Positions 1 through 6,998 are shown, counted from the first letter of the stretch. The stretch is 10,216 nt of DNA from Helicostylum pulchrum (GCA_025677825.1 JAIXMO010000165.1:1-10216); one strand, 5' to 3'. The notes: a model not told the origin generated them from the letters alone. Numbers and translations are program-made.

Positions 1-3000
1 AGTAGAGCTGCACGAACAAAGACAATTTCACCATTAGAAGAGATCATGTCAACACCATTTAATAGTGTATTCAATTCTTCGACTAATGGATCCATATAAT
101 TATTTATTTGAGACAAGCTTGCTTCATGGGGACCGGGCATCAATGATACTAGTATCACATTCTTTCTCAAGTTTCGTGTTCTTCTATCTAAATTCAGGAT
201 AGTCATATATACAGCACCAATAGAAAAACTTCCTTTCGTGAATGCTTGATACCAGTCCACATTCAACGAGAACAAGATATTACTATCTGAGCTTTCGACA
301 AACGGTTTAGCATCAGATTCGTGTGCTTTAAAAGTTTTCCATGCATTTCCATCCATAATGTCAAAAAGATGACCTTCCTTCTGTAACTTTCTTGATCTCC
401 AAGAATTGATACTTTCCATAAATCCATTCCTTTTAAAAAAGGTTTTTAAAGTTGAAATGATTGAGTTATATACAAAAGTATAGCGAGGGGCAAGCTTTCC
501 GGATTTTGTTGTATTATACAAATCGTTCTCGCAAATGCTCAAAGGAAGTCCAGTGGTTGTTGAATAAGACTTCGTAAAAGTACATTGGTGATACTGTTTA
601 CGGTCATTGTTGTTGATAGGGATATTATAAATAGCGTGGCAAGCGCTGCAGCTAACATATTTGGTAATGCCGGTGTAGTATTTTTTTGCAAATTGCATTC
701 GAGAAACGAAAGTTGGAAGTCTTTTAGGAAAACGAAATTCCAAGTTCAAATAGGCCAAGATAATGTTGAAAAACACCATTACAATCTCACACCCTTCTTC
801 AGTGAGATGCTTTCCATGCAACATTAATAACATCAATACGAAAATGAATGCCACTGGTTCTGCTGGAAATACAGAAGGTTCTTGGGGATCTGCAGAAAAT
901 GATATTTTAGTTAGTTTTTTTTAAAAAAAATAAAATAAAATAAAATAAAGTACCTTGTTCCTCAGAACAGTGTTCTTCAGATTCAGATTCAACATCCTCG
1001 TCATGAATAACATTAGTAGTAGCTTCTGATTCAGCTTCAACATCGTCGAACGATTCAAAATCGTCTATAGAAATAAATAATACAGTGGTGCTACTAACTC
1101 ACTCACAAAAATAGAAAACGACATACTGCTAGCTTAAGTCGAGCTAGCTGGATCAAATAAAAACTAAAAGATACGTGATTGTTTACTTTATTTTTTTATG
1201 TAATACAGTCGAAGAAGCAATGACGTCATCAAGATAAACAATAAAAATACTAATATTTGCCATTTCGTAATTGTCACGGAATATTTTGAAATTCTTATTT
1301 CGCAGAGTTATGTATAATGATGTAATTTTGTTTTAGACCGTATAAATAATATGACGTCAGGCTCTCCAAAAGTATATAAATCATTCAACTTTTCCGTTGC
1401 TCTTTCCCTGTTTATCATCGATTATTTTACGCAATCAATATTTTTTAAATGCCCTATAAACTCAGTAAGGATAAGCGTAATGACATCATATCTCTTATAA
1501 ATAATGGCGAGTCAACTAGCAACATAATTCGAAAAATTGATGTATCAGAAGCAACCGTCAATCGAATAAAAAATCAAATTCAACCAAAACGCATTCGACA
1601 AAAAGGTGGCAGACCAAGTACTATTCCTAATTGAGCAAAAAAAGTAATACTATTTGAAGTCAGAAAAGGTTATTTATTATCCGCTAAAAATGTCCGAATA
1701 TACTTGAGAGCTCTTCGCTACGCCATTAGCTATTCTGGTACTACAAAACTTATGAGAAGCCTAGGTTTGAAATCGAAAAATAAGACAAAAAAGGCCTTTA
1801 TCAAGGTAGATCATCAAAAGGAAAGACTTCGCTGGGCCAAACAACACCGTCACTGGACTATTGATGACTGGAAGACTGTCATATTTTCTGACGAGACTAA
1901 AATTAATCGATGGGGATCAGATGGACGTCAAATAACATGGAAGGTTAAAGGTGACCCAGATAGACTTCATAATATCCAGACCAAAATTCAGGCGGGAGGT
2001 GGATCAATTATGGTGTGGGGATGCATGACGTCACTTGGAGTAGGTTACGCTTGCCGTATAGTAGAGTATCCTATGAACTCCAAACTATATACTCACATCC
2101 TTAACAACAGTTTTAAGGATACACTTAAATACTATGGTTTTAGTAAGAAGAATGTAATTTTTCAGCAAGACGGAGATACAAAACATACTTCTAAACTTAC
2201 AAAAAAATGGTTAGAAAATAATCAAATTAGGTATACCAAGAAGTGGCCAGCATGTAGTCCCGATTTAAACCCAATTGAACACTTGTGGCACCATTTGAAG
2301 TTGAGACTTGACGCTTACGAGACTAAGCCAAAAAATATTGACGAATTGTGGAACAGAATTGATATTGAGTGGAATAAATTTACCAAAGAGGATATATTAC
2401 CCTACTATGAAGCTATTCCCAAAAGAATTGAAGATGTCATTAAGAATAAAGGAGGATATACAAATCATTGAAAATAACATTTGGTTTTTTTTTTTTTTTA
2501 TATATTTCTTTTTTCGTAGTTTAAATAAAACTCCGATTTAAAATATCTAATATGGATCCTATTACTTGTTTTTCTTGCATTTTCTTAATTTGGTACCAAA
2601 TATCCGGTTTCTAACGCAATTGTATCGAAAGTTATGCCAGTTTAACTTTTTGTGAGTGAGTTAGTAGCACCACTGTATATTAGTATCTGTCACAGTAAAA
2701 AAAAAAAAAAAAAAAAAAAGTCGAGCTAAATAGTAATACTTACCTTCGAATACTTCGACATCATCTTCAGCAACACCTGGTTGAACAATAGGAATGATTT
2801 CTAAAAAAAAATATACATATGAGTAAAAGAATATCTTCGGTTTAATATTGTGATGCTTTATAAAAATATAGACCTTCAGAGGGAACACCAGTAAGACAAT
2901 ACAGCTTTCTACGTTTAATAGCAGAACCGTCTATTTGTTCATGATTACGTCTGGTACGATCAGAGACAAAACTGTATTGAGACGGAACACCACCTACGCA

Positions 3001-3042
3001 ATGCGTATTACAAAAGCATGGTACTGTTTTAGTTTTCGACAT
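1..3042 (-). CDS. tnp2-like (CACTA superfamily) transposase, spliced, C-terminus outside window
   Basis: Exons on the minus strand are 3042-2874, 2800-2744, 1064-954 and 889-1 (continuing left). The introns are 73, 1679 and 64 nt, all GT-AG and all phase 1; the reading frame is open for 408 residues. The start ATG at 3042 has A at -3. Residues 1-56 hold a Cys/His cluster (C9, C11, H14, C15, H34) and a basic KRRK stretch. Residues 57-118 are very acidic. After a helical segment around 140-180 comes a zinc-ribbon-like C193-x2-C196. Near the left edge is the family block with DWYQAF, then a strand pattern ending LMPGPHEA, then a PLVEELNTLL helix. This order matches fungal tnp2/Transposase_21 proteins, which cut and paste CACTA-type DNA elements in the nucleus. 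The catalytic core lies beyond the window. The family call comes from remembered motif patterns, not from a search. Intron 2 is inflated by a Tc1 element; without it that intron would be 84 nt. Confidence 0.82.
1083..1111 (+). repeat. Tc1 left terminal inverted repeat
   Basis: These 29 nt begin CAGTGGTGCTACTAACTCAC and end in AAAAA. They are the exact reverse complement of 2647-2675, with TA at 1081-1082 as target duplication. Read on the minus strand the repeat contains GTGAGT, a splice-donor consensus. Confidence 0.95.
1221..1380 (+). promoter_or_regulatory. Tc1 transposase promoter region with two CRE palindromes and TATA boxes
   Basis: TGACGTCA, the ATF/CREB-type bZIP palindrome, occurs at 1221-1228 and 1352-1359. 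TATAAA lies at 1341-1346 and TATATAAA at 1373-1380. The second TATA box is about 70 nt upstream of the transposase ATG at 1449, a sensible distance for a short leader. That bZIP factors bind here is inferred from the motif only. Confidence 0.5.
1449..2471 (+). pseudogene. Tc1/mariner DD35E transposase, interrupted by one in-frame TGA
   Basis: One frame of 341 codons including the terminator is broken only by TGA at 1632-1634 (codon 62); full length is normal for Tc1 transposases. Codons 1-61 form the first helix-turn-helix of the paired-like DNA-binding domain and end in a GRPS AT-hook-like motif. The second helix-turn-helix follows, including SGTTKLMRSLGLKSK. The DDE domain then shows D148 in FSDET, D241 in QQDGD and E277 in SPDLNPIEHLW, with 35 residues between the last two. 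An intact enzyme would bind the terminal repeats and cut and paste the element. A CGA-to-TGA change (CpG transition) is the simplest origin of the stop. A downstream protein from about 1704 would keep the catalytic domain but lack most DNA binding. Confidence 0.92.
2524..2529 (+). terminator. Probable poly(A) signal of the Tc1 transposase gene
   Basis: AATAAA lies about 50 nt after the transposase stop at 2471 and follows a T-rich tract (2483-2515). Position and motif fit a eukaryotic polyadenylation signal; the motif is common in AT-rich DNA. Confidence 0.4.
2647..2675 (-). repeat. Tc1 right terminal inverted repeat
   Basis: Exact inverted copy of 1083-1111, followed by the duplicated TA at 2676-2677. 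Read on the minus strand, which is the direction of the interrupted gene, it contains TACTAAC, a perfect branch-point consensus. Confidence 0.95.
2697..2719 (+). repeat. Poly(A) tract of 23 nt inside intron 2
   Basis: Uninterrupted run of 23 A (T on the transcribed strand of the left transposase gene), between the donor at 2743 and the Tc1 insertion. On the minus strand it is followed by ACTGTGACAG, so it can act as a polypyrimidine tract for an alternative acceptor at 2687. Run length may be unstable or affected by sequencing error. Confidence 0.8.
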
Positions 3043-3979
3043 AGTCGAGCTGTAATAAATAATGAAAAAGGAAAAGAAAAAAAAAGGGGGAAGACCTGAG
3101 TAAAGATCAACTCCGCGTCATTAAAATAAAATGGCGTGGCTTAACTAAACAGAGAAGGAAAGGTTTTTTTATTGACGTCAAGGCGGTAATTGTACACAGT
3201 ATATACCTACGCTACTATTTTTATTTTTATTTCCTCCATATCGACTATACATGTTCCCTTTCAAATGTCTACGACTCTTTTTTTTTACAAGCTTTTTCTT
3301 TTACACATGCTTTCTCTTCCCCCCCCCCTTTTTTTAATTTTTTTAAAACGCAGCAAAGTGTGAAGAGTTTAAACCAACATACATATCATTTGGAAAACTG
3401 AAATGGGACTCTACAATAACTTTTTTACTAGACTAATATGAGAGATAAAATACGCAGAATTAAATTCTCTATCTTTTGATACATTTTATAAAAATACTTG
3501 AGTATCAAAACATAGACTTGCTCAATCTAAAACTACTTTTACGTATTTCTTTATTTTTGTCAAACTTTTATAATTAAATTATTGCATCCAATACACCATT
3601 AAATTGAAAATAAATGTGGTCGTAACATATACCAGCAAATGTTTTTCATAAAGTTGCTACAATACGACCTGTATTCGCAATAGCAATACATACCTTTTTT
3701 TTATTTTTATAGTGCAAAAAAAATTCACGTGTTTTAAAATAAAAGATTTCAAATACAGCTTAGGGCAAAAAAATTACACTTTAAAGTTTTTAGAAAAAAA
3801 GAATAAAATAGACAAACTTCAAACCTTTATTACTCCATGAATTTAAAAGATACAAAATAGTTTATATGAGCAAAAATAAACCAAATAAACAGACCTTTCA
3901 CATGAACTAAAAATATCAAAATATTTTACAAAATTGCAAAAACCAAAAAAAAAGTACGGGAGTCGTAGAGAATTCTGTT
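3043..3979. other. Gene-free 5' flank of the left transposase gene
   Basis: There is no credible coding frame. The part nearest the gene has a pyrimidine-rich minus-strand tract ending TTATTTATTACAG just before the ATG. It looks like an acceptor, so a 5' UTR intron is possible. A TGACGTCA palindrome lies at 3173-3180. A run of 10 C at 3319-3328 is followed by T-rich sequence. A 9-bp hairpin (TTTTGATAC/GTATCAAAA) is at 3474-3510. The rest is AT-rich with short A or T runs. Confidence 0.6.
3173..3180. promoter_or_regulatory. TGACGTCA (CRE-type) palindrome upstream of the left transposase gene
   Basis: Perfect ATF/CREB-type palindrome 131 nt upstream of the ATG at 3042. A partial copy, TGACGCGG on the minus strand, lies at 3113-3120. 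A regulatory role is inferred from the motif and its position. Confidence 0.4.
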
Positions 3980-4027
3980 GGATATCCCGTATACGGAAAA
4001 CGCCTAAAATCCACTTTGTTTGTAGTG
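3980..4027 (-). repeat. Candidate outer terminus of the left CACTA element
   Basis: Read on the minus strand from 4027 inward the sequence is CACTACAAACAAAGTGG, continuing to a CCGTATACGG palindrome at about 3987-3996. CACTA elements begin with CACTA at both ends and duplicate 3 bp; the next bases outward are CAT at 4028-4030. The segment is visibly richer in G and C than its surroundings and lies on the correct side and strand for the transposase gene that starts at 3042. The opposite end is outside the window, so repeat pairing and the target duplication cannot be seen. Confidence 0.42.
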
Positions 4028-4054
4028 CATCTTTAAAGGAACTATTCGGAAAAC

Positions 4055-4061
4055 TATATAA
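4055..4061 (+). promoter_or_regulatory. Upstream TATA-like element of the tRNA gene
   Basis: TATATAA begins 30 nt upstream of the mature tRNA 5' end. Fission yeast and plant tRNA genes use such an upstream TATA box together with the internal A and B boxes; use here is inferred. Confidence 0.4.
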
Positions 4062-4084
4062 TTAAGCCTGGCAAAAAAGAACAT

Positions 4085-4158
4085 GCTCGCTTAGCTCAGT
4101 TGGTTAGAGCGTGGTGCTAATAACGCCAAGGTCAACAGTTCGACCCTGTTAGTGAGCA
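4085..4158 (+). tRNA. tRNA-Ile (anticodon AAT)
   Basis: A full cloverleaf is visible. The acceptor GCTCGCT (4085-4091) pairs with AGTGAGC (4151-4157), with one G-T pair and discriminator A at 4158. The D arm is GCTC/GAGC. The anticodon stem TGGTG/CGCCA encloses the loop CTAATAA with anticodon AAT (read as IAU after editing of A34). The T arm is AACAG-TTCGACC-CTGTT. The internal promoters are the A box TAGCTCAGTTGG and the B box AGTTCGACCCT. There is no intron and CCA is not encoded, as expected for a nuclear eukaryotic gene. It is intact and is the only clear host gene in the window, with transposon sequence on both sides. Confidence 0.95.
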
Positions 4159-4170
4159 ATTATTCATTAA

Positions 4171-4175
4171 TTTTT
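4171..4175 (+). terminator. RNA polymerase III terminator of the tRNA gene
   Basis: A TTTTT run on the coding strand 12 nt after the discriminator base, the usual position and form of a Pol III stop. Confidence 0.75.
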
Positions 4176-4177
4176 AT

Positions 4178-4505
4178 ATTGTCACTATTCTTTTTAGTCA
4201 AAATTGGTTCTCAATTTTGTACTACTGTTACTGTCGTACTTTATTTTGTACTACTTTAAACTATATAAATTATCTTCCAAAACAATATTTTAATAAACCA
4301 TCTTTTATCCATCTTCTGTCAGAGTTATTTTAATAGATGAGACTTATAGCAATAAATGTATAGTAGTAAAAAGGTGGTCCTTTATTGAGTTTGTATTTTA
4401 GGGTAATTTATATCTAATTTAAAGTAGTACACAGCTTATTCAATTTTAGCTGTGACACTTCTATACTTTAATATAACTGACTATTTGTTAAGTTTGATCT
4501 CGACA
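4178..4505 (+). repeat. Candidate 5' LTR of a gag-only retroelement
   Basis: Gene-free stretch between the tRNA and gag. It holds features expected of an LTR: TATATAAA at 4263, AATAAA at 4292, and an end in CTCGACA immediately before AT and a TGG-starting primer-binding-like site. The 13-mer ATTTTGTACTACT occurs twice, at 4214-4226 and 4243-4255. The left boundary is uncertain. Short words in the same order, and the exact decamer GATCTCGACA, recur at 6440-6790, which may be a strongly diverged 3' copy. Confidence 0.35.
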
Positions 4506-4507
4506 AT

Positions 4508-4523
4508 TGGTAGCACCAGATCG
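4508..4523 (+). other. Candidate primer binding site
   Basis: TGGTAGCACCAGATCG begins with TGG, the complement of a tRNA 3' CCA, two bases after the proposed LTR end CA. I could not match the remaining bases to a specific tRNA. The site sits in the loop of an imperfect inverted repeat (4479-4491 with 4531-4546). Confidence 0.35.
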
Positions 4524-4563
4524 TCTGATATTAACAAACAATAGTCAAACTGAATATAGCTGA

Positions 4564-5994
4564 ATGAAACGCGCCGAAAATAATAGTACAAGGATCAATA
4601 ATTATATCATCAATAAGGCTTTAAAAGATATATCAGCAGACAACAAGAAAGATTTTATAACGTATTCGGAATCAAAAGGATATAAATTAAATAAGGAAAC
4701 AACTAGTGATAATAGTCTACCAACGCGAGCAGAAGAATTTACAATAAATAGACAAAGTAACAAATTACTACTTAGATTTAAAGATATTATTGACAAGAAA
4801 ATGGATGGATCAACATCAAACAACTCGCAATCTGCTCAGAATAACAATGTTACTCGTGATGAATTAGCAAAAATATTAGAATTATTATATGTCAACAATA
4901 ATGGCAACAACAACAACAACAACAACCGCTCTAGCAGCAACGTACGTATACCTACACCTATGCCATATGATGGTAGTCGTATATCAGCTGTTATAGACAA
5001 TTGGTATACTTCTGTAGAACGTTACTTACGTTTCAACAATTTCGAAGAATCTCGTTGGGTTGAATACAGTGTGACATTACTTTCTGGAAGAGCTCTTTTA
5101 TGGTATAATCGTATCACATTCAATGATCAAAATAATTTTATTAGTTGGCCTACTTTTAAAACTGCTTTAGATTTGGAATTTAGACCGCAATTTGCCGCTC
5201 GTTCTGCCCGTGATAGATTATTCGAAGTAAAACAAACGACTAGTGTTCAACAATATATTCATGCATTCCAAGATATATTATTAGAAGTTTCAATTACCGA
5301 TGATGAAGCTATTGATAAGTTCATTCGAGGATTGAAAGATCGTGCCCGTGCTCATGTCTTAATGCAGGATCCAGTGGATCTTGAATCATCATATCAATGT
5401 GCTACTGCTTTCGAGTCAGCTACTATATATGGACATTCAACTCGTACTCCTACTACTGCCTCGTCACAATATATTGATGATCCTATGGATACAAGTGTTA
5501 ACATGATTCAACAATTGCAGCGTCAAAACAATGAGCTACTCAATGCATTACAACGCCAAGGACAATTCAACAATCAAACCAATCGACAATTTCAACAACG
5601 TCCTGCTTCCCAGTATCAAAGAGATGTTCCATTATGTTTTGTGTGTGACAAACCTGGTCACTTTGCACGAGATTGTTATCATCGTAATAATACTCGACGC
5701 AATAATGGTAGCACTGAACACAGAAATAATTACAATAACAACAGATACAATAATTCACGTAACAATAATAATAACAATAATAATATTGGTTCACGTACTT
5801 CTTATAATTTTAGGAATACTAATAATAATAACAAACAATCATTTAATGCTATATTGGATCAGTATGATCCCTTATTCCATGATAATAACAATTCTTCTTC
5901 TTATTCTAATAAAGATTTGATTGACTTAGTGTTGTATTCACGTACTATACAGATATATAATTTAGATATACCTTTATACACAAAGGCTATATAA
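4564..5994 (+). CDS. gag: Ty3/gypsy-type Gag protein, intact, without pol
   Basis: Uninterrupted frame of 476 residues. Residues 1-130 are variable and Asn/Ser-rich. About 132-290 is the Retrotrans_gag (capsid-like) domain, with the DNWYTSVERYL, GRALLWYNR, WPTFKTALDLEFRP and VQQYIHAFQDI blocks in family order. A Gln/Asn-rich linker with QLQRQNNELLNALQRQ follows. C358-x2-C361-x4-H366-x4-C371 is a classic CCHC zinc knuckle for RNA binding. The Asn/Arg-rich tail is partly encoded by AAC/AAT repeats. Gag assembles the particle that packages retroelement RNA. No protease, reverse transcriptase, RNase H or integrase sequence follows the stop at 5992 in any frame, so the unit could not move without enzymes supplied elsewhere. 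It may be a gag-only non-autonomous element, a truncated copy, or a retained host gene; an intact frame argues against simple decay. Confidence 0.88.
   Translation: MKRAENNSTRINNYIINKALKDISADNKKDFITYSESKGYKLNKETTSDNSLPTRAEEFTINRQSNKLLLRFKDIIDKKMDGSTSNNSQSAQNNNVTRDELAKILELLYVNNNGNNNNNNNRSSSNVRIPTPMPYDGSRISAVIDNWYTSVERYLRFNNFEESRWVEYSVTLLSGRALLWYNRITFNDQNNFISWPTFKTALDLEFRPQFAARSARDRLFEVKQTTSVQQYIHAFQDILLEVSITDDEAIDKFIRGLKDRARAHVLMQDPVDLESSYQCATAFESATIYGHSTRTPTTASSQYIDDPMDTSVNMIQQLQRQNNELLNALQRQGQFNNQTNRQFQQRPASQYQRDVPLCFVCDKPGHFARDCYHRNNTRRNNGSTEHRNNYNNNRYNNSRNNNNNNNNIGSRTSYNFRNTNNNNKQSFNAILDQYDPLFHDNNNSSSYSNKDLIDLVLYSRTIQIYNLDIPLYTKAI
4905..4926 (+). repeat. (CAA)n microsatellite inside gag
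   Basis: Seven CAA/AAC triplets encode an Asn run at residues 115-121. Similar AAY-rich stretches lie at about 5737-5795 and 5818-5836 in the gag tail. Triplet slippage explains the poly-Asn segments. Confidence 0.85.
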
Positions 5995-6037
5995 CAATCA
6001 CCATGGCGAAACAAAGTGCTTGGAGTGCTAAATTAAT

Positions 6038-6200
6038 CGCTGGTGCTAACGCCTGGTGATTAATTTATCATTGCTATCACCAGTGATTAATAGCTATCAT
6101 CAGTGACTGATTTGTCACTGGTGATTAATTTGTCACGGATGATATTTCTTGTCACCAGTGCTTGAGTGAGTCACCAGTGCTTGAGCTATCACTATCGCAG
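6038..6200 (+). repeat. Degenerate 18-20 nt tandem repeat (minisatellite) after gag
   Basis: Units begin TCAC or a variant at 6077, 6097, 6115, 6133, 6152, 6171 and 6189, for example TCACCAGTGATTAATAGCTA and TCACTGGTGATTAATTTG. Two partial units with CTGGTG precede them at 6038-6067. The core CACCAGTG is the reverse complement of CACTGGTG, and both forms occur, so neighbouring units can pair. The array starts about 44 nt after the gag stop. Its role is unknown: it may be a slippage product, a protein-binding array or a subterminal transposon repeat. Confidence 0.75.
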
Positions 6201-6998
6201 TTTTAACCATAACCGGCAAATCATTAAAAAAAACAGCATTACGACGGTATTGGATGATTAGAAGGCAATATTGTATAAAATAGTTATTCGATCATACGGT
6301 AATGATAGCACATTTAGTAATAAAAATTTATATATATATAAAAAAAGCGAGAATTTTATTATTTACAGGTGAATTTTGTTTACAGTGTGTAGTGTATATA
6401 TATATTACGGGGAAGGGTATAATTATGTTTAAGAAACTAGTTTGTTATTGTCTTTTAGTATATACAATAGTTAAAAGATTAAGAAGATGCGAGGTAATAG
6501 TTATGTTTAAGTTATAGTTCATTATTGTTACATAGAGAACACAAGATAAAAGGACAGTATACATAGCGGAATAAGCCTGCACCTGGATTAAAAAAAAAAA
6601 AGGTCAGAATATGATACAAAGGCTCAAAGAAATAACATAATTACTTTTGTATATAAAAAAAGCTTTGAAGTAAAGGGCCTATAGCAAGTAGTGATACGAG
6701 TAACAGATAAATATCTAAGATAAAAATAATATGGTATTAGAGCTACAAGTTGTCTTCATAATGCTAACATGATATTACCTGATCTCGACAGAATGAGTGA
6801 AAGCACTACATGAGGGCTAACACCTGTATGTAAAGTTCAAAAAAAAAGAACTTTTATTTGTTTTATTAAAAAAAAATTGAAAGGAAAAGTAATAAAAATA
6901 ATAAAGAAAAGAAAAGGGAAAAAAAAAAGAGAAAAAATCAAACTATTTATAGCAAAAAAAAAAAAATGACAGATTTCACCAGCCAAGATACGATTGGT
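6201..6998. other. Gene-free AT-rich stretch between gag and the unknown gene
   Basis: No coding sequence is supported. A 71-codon frame at 6302-6517 lies in low-complexity AT-rich DNA and lacks any recognisable pattern. GGGGAAGGG at 6409-6417 resembles a short polypurine tract. Two imperfect copies of a 33-nt unit centred on TTATGTTTAAG lie at 6419-6451 and 6496-6528. A 35-nt all-purine run occupies 6903-6937. TTTATT at 6862-6867 is AATAAA on the minus strand and could be the poly(A) signal of the gene ending at 6999. Confidence 0.6.
6440..6790 (+). repeat. Possible highly diverged 3' LTR
   Basis: Words shared in order with 4178-4505: ATTGTC (4178/6447), GTCAGA (4318/6603), GTAAA followed by GG and CCT (4366/6670), ATATCTAA (4410/6711), AGCT (4448/6741), TAAC (4474/6765), TATT (4482/6773) and the exact decamer GATCTCGACA (4496/6781). 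The offset stays between about 2270 and 2305. Overall identity is low and both regions are AT-rich, so chance similarity is a real alternative. The upstream GGGGAAGGG at 6409 could be its polypurine tract. Confidence 0.28.

Larger units (their letters stand above)
1083..2675 (+). mobile_element. Complete Tc1/mariner DNA transposon, 1593 bp
   Basis: The element starts CAGTGGTG and ends CACCACTG. It has 29-bp terminal inverted repeats identical at every position and is flanked on both sides by the TA dinucleotide (1081-1082 and 2676-2677) that Tc1/mariner elements duplicate on insertion. It carries one transposase frame on the plus strand, opposite to the gene it interrupts. The 5' leader of about 340 bp contains TATA boxes and two TGACGTCA palindromes. 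After the stop codon lie a T-run and an AATAAA. Perfect repeats and a single coding lesion suggest a recent insertion. Confidence 0.95.

Noticed and set aside
585..827. 80-codon plus-strand frame opposite the left transposase
   Set aside because: It is antisense to exon 4 of the left tnp2-like gene, whose minus-strand frame is open for the full 889 nt and has family motifs.
1632..1634. Recoded TGA (selenocysteine or read-through) in the Tc1 transposase
   Set aside because: No sign of a recoding element, no family precedent known to me, and a CpG transition from CGA is a simpler explanation.
2308..2541. 77-codon frame overlapping the end of the Tc1 transposase
   Set aside because: Out-of-phase shadow ending in poly-Phe from the T-run; the transposase frame carries the conserved residues.
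3319..3328. Run of 10 C as a G-quadruplex or regulatory site
   Set aside because: A single homopolymer run next to T runs, without the four spaced tracts needed; may also be of unreliable length.
3474..3510. 9-bp hairpin TTTTGATAC/GTATCAAAA as a MITE or terminator
   Set aside because: No flanking duplication or gene end nearby; short AT-rich stems are expected by chance in this composition.
3955..3991. 7-bp inverted repeat TACGGGA/TCCCGTA as a separate structure
   Set aside because: Stem too short with a 23-nt loop; better treated as possible subterminal sequence of the CACTA end.
5531..5920. 129-codon plus-strand frame and a 75-codon minus-strand frame (5567-5794) rich in Ile or Tyr/Cys
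   Set aside because: Shadow frames produced by the AAY triplet repeats of the gag tail; the compositions are pure repeat translations.
6077..6200. CRISPR-like array
   Set aside because: Units are contiguous and degenerate with no unique spacers, and the setting is eukaryotic.
6302..6517. 71-codon plus-strand open frame after the minisatellite
   Set aside because: Low-complexity AT-rich sequence including TATATATATA, no domain pattern, no good start context, and the second half is made of an imperfect duplicated DNA unit.
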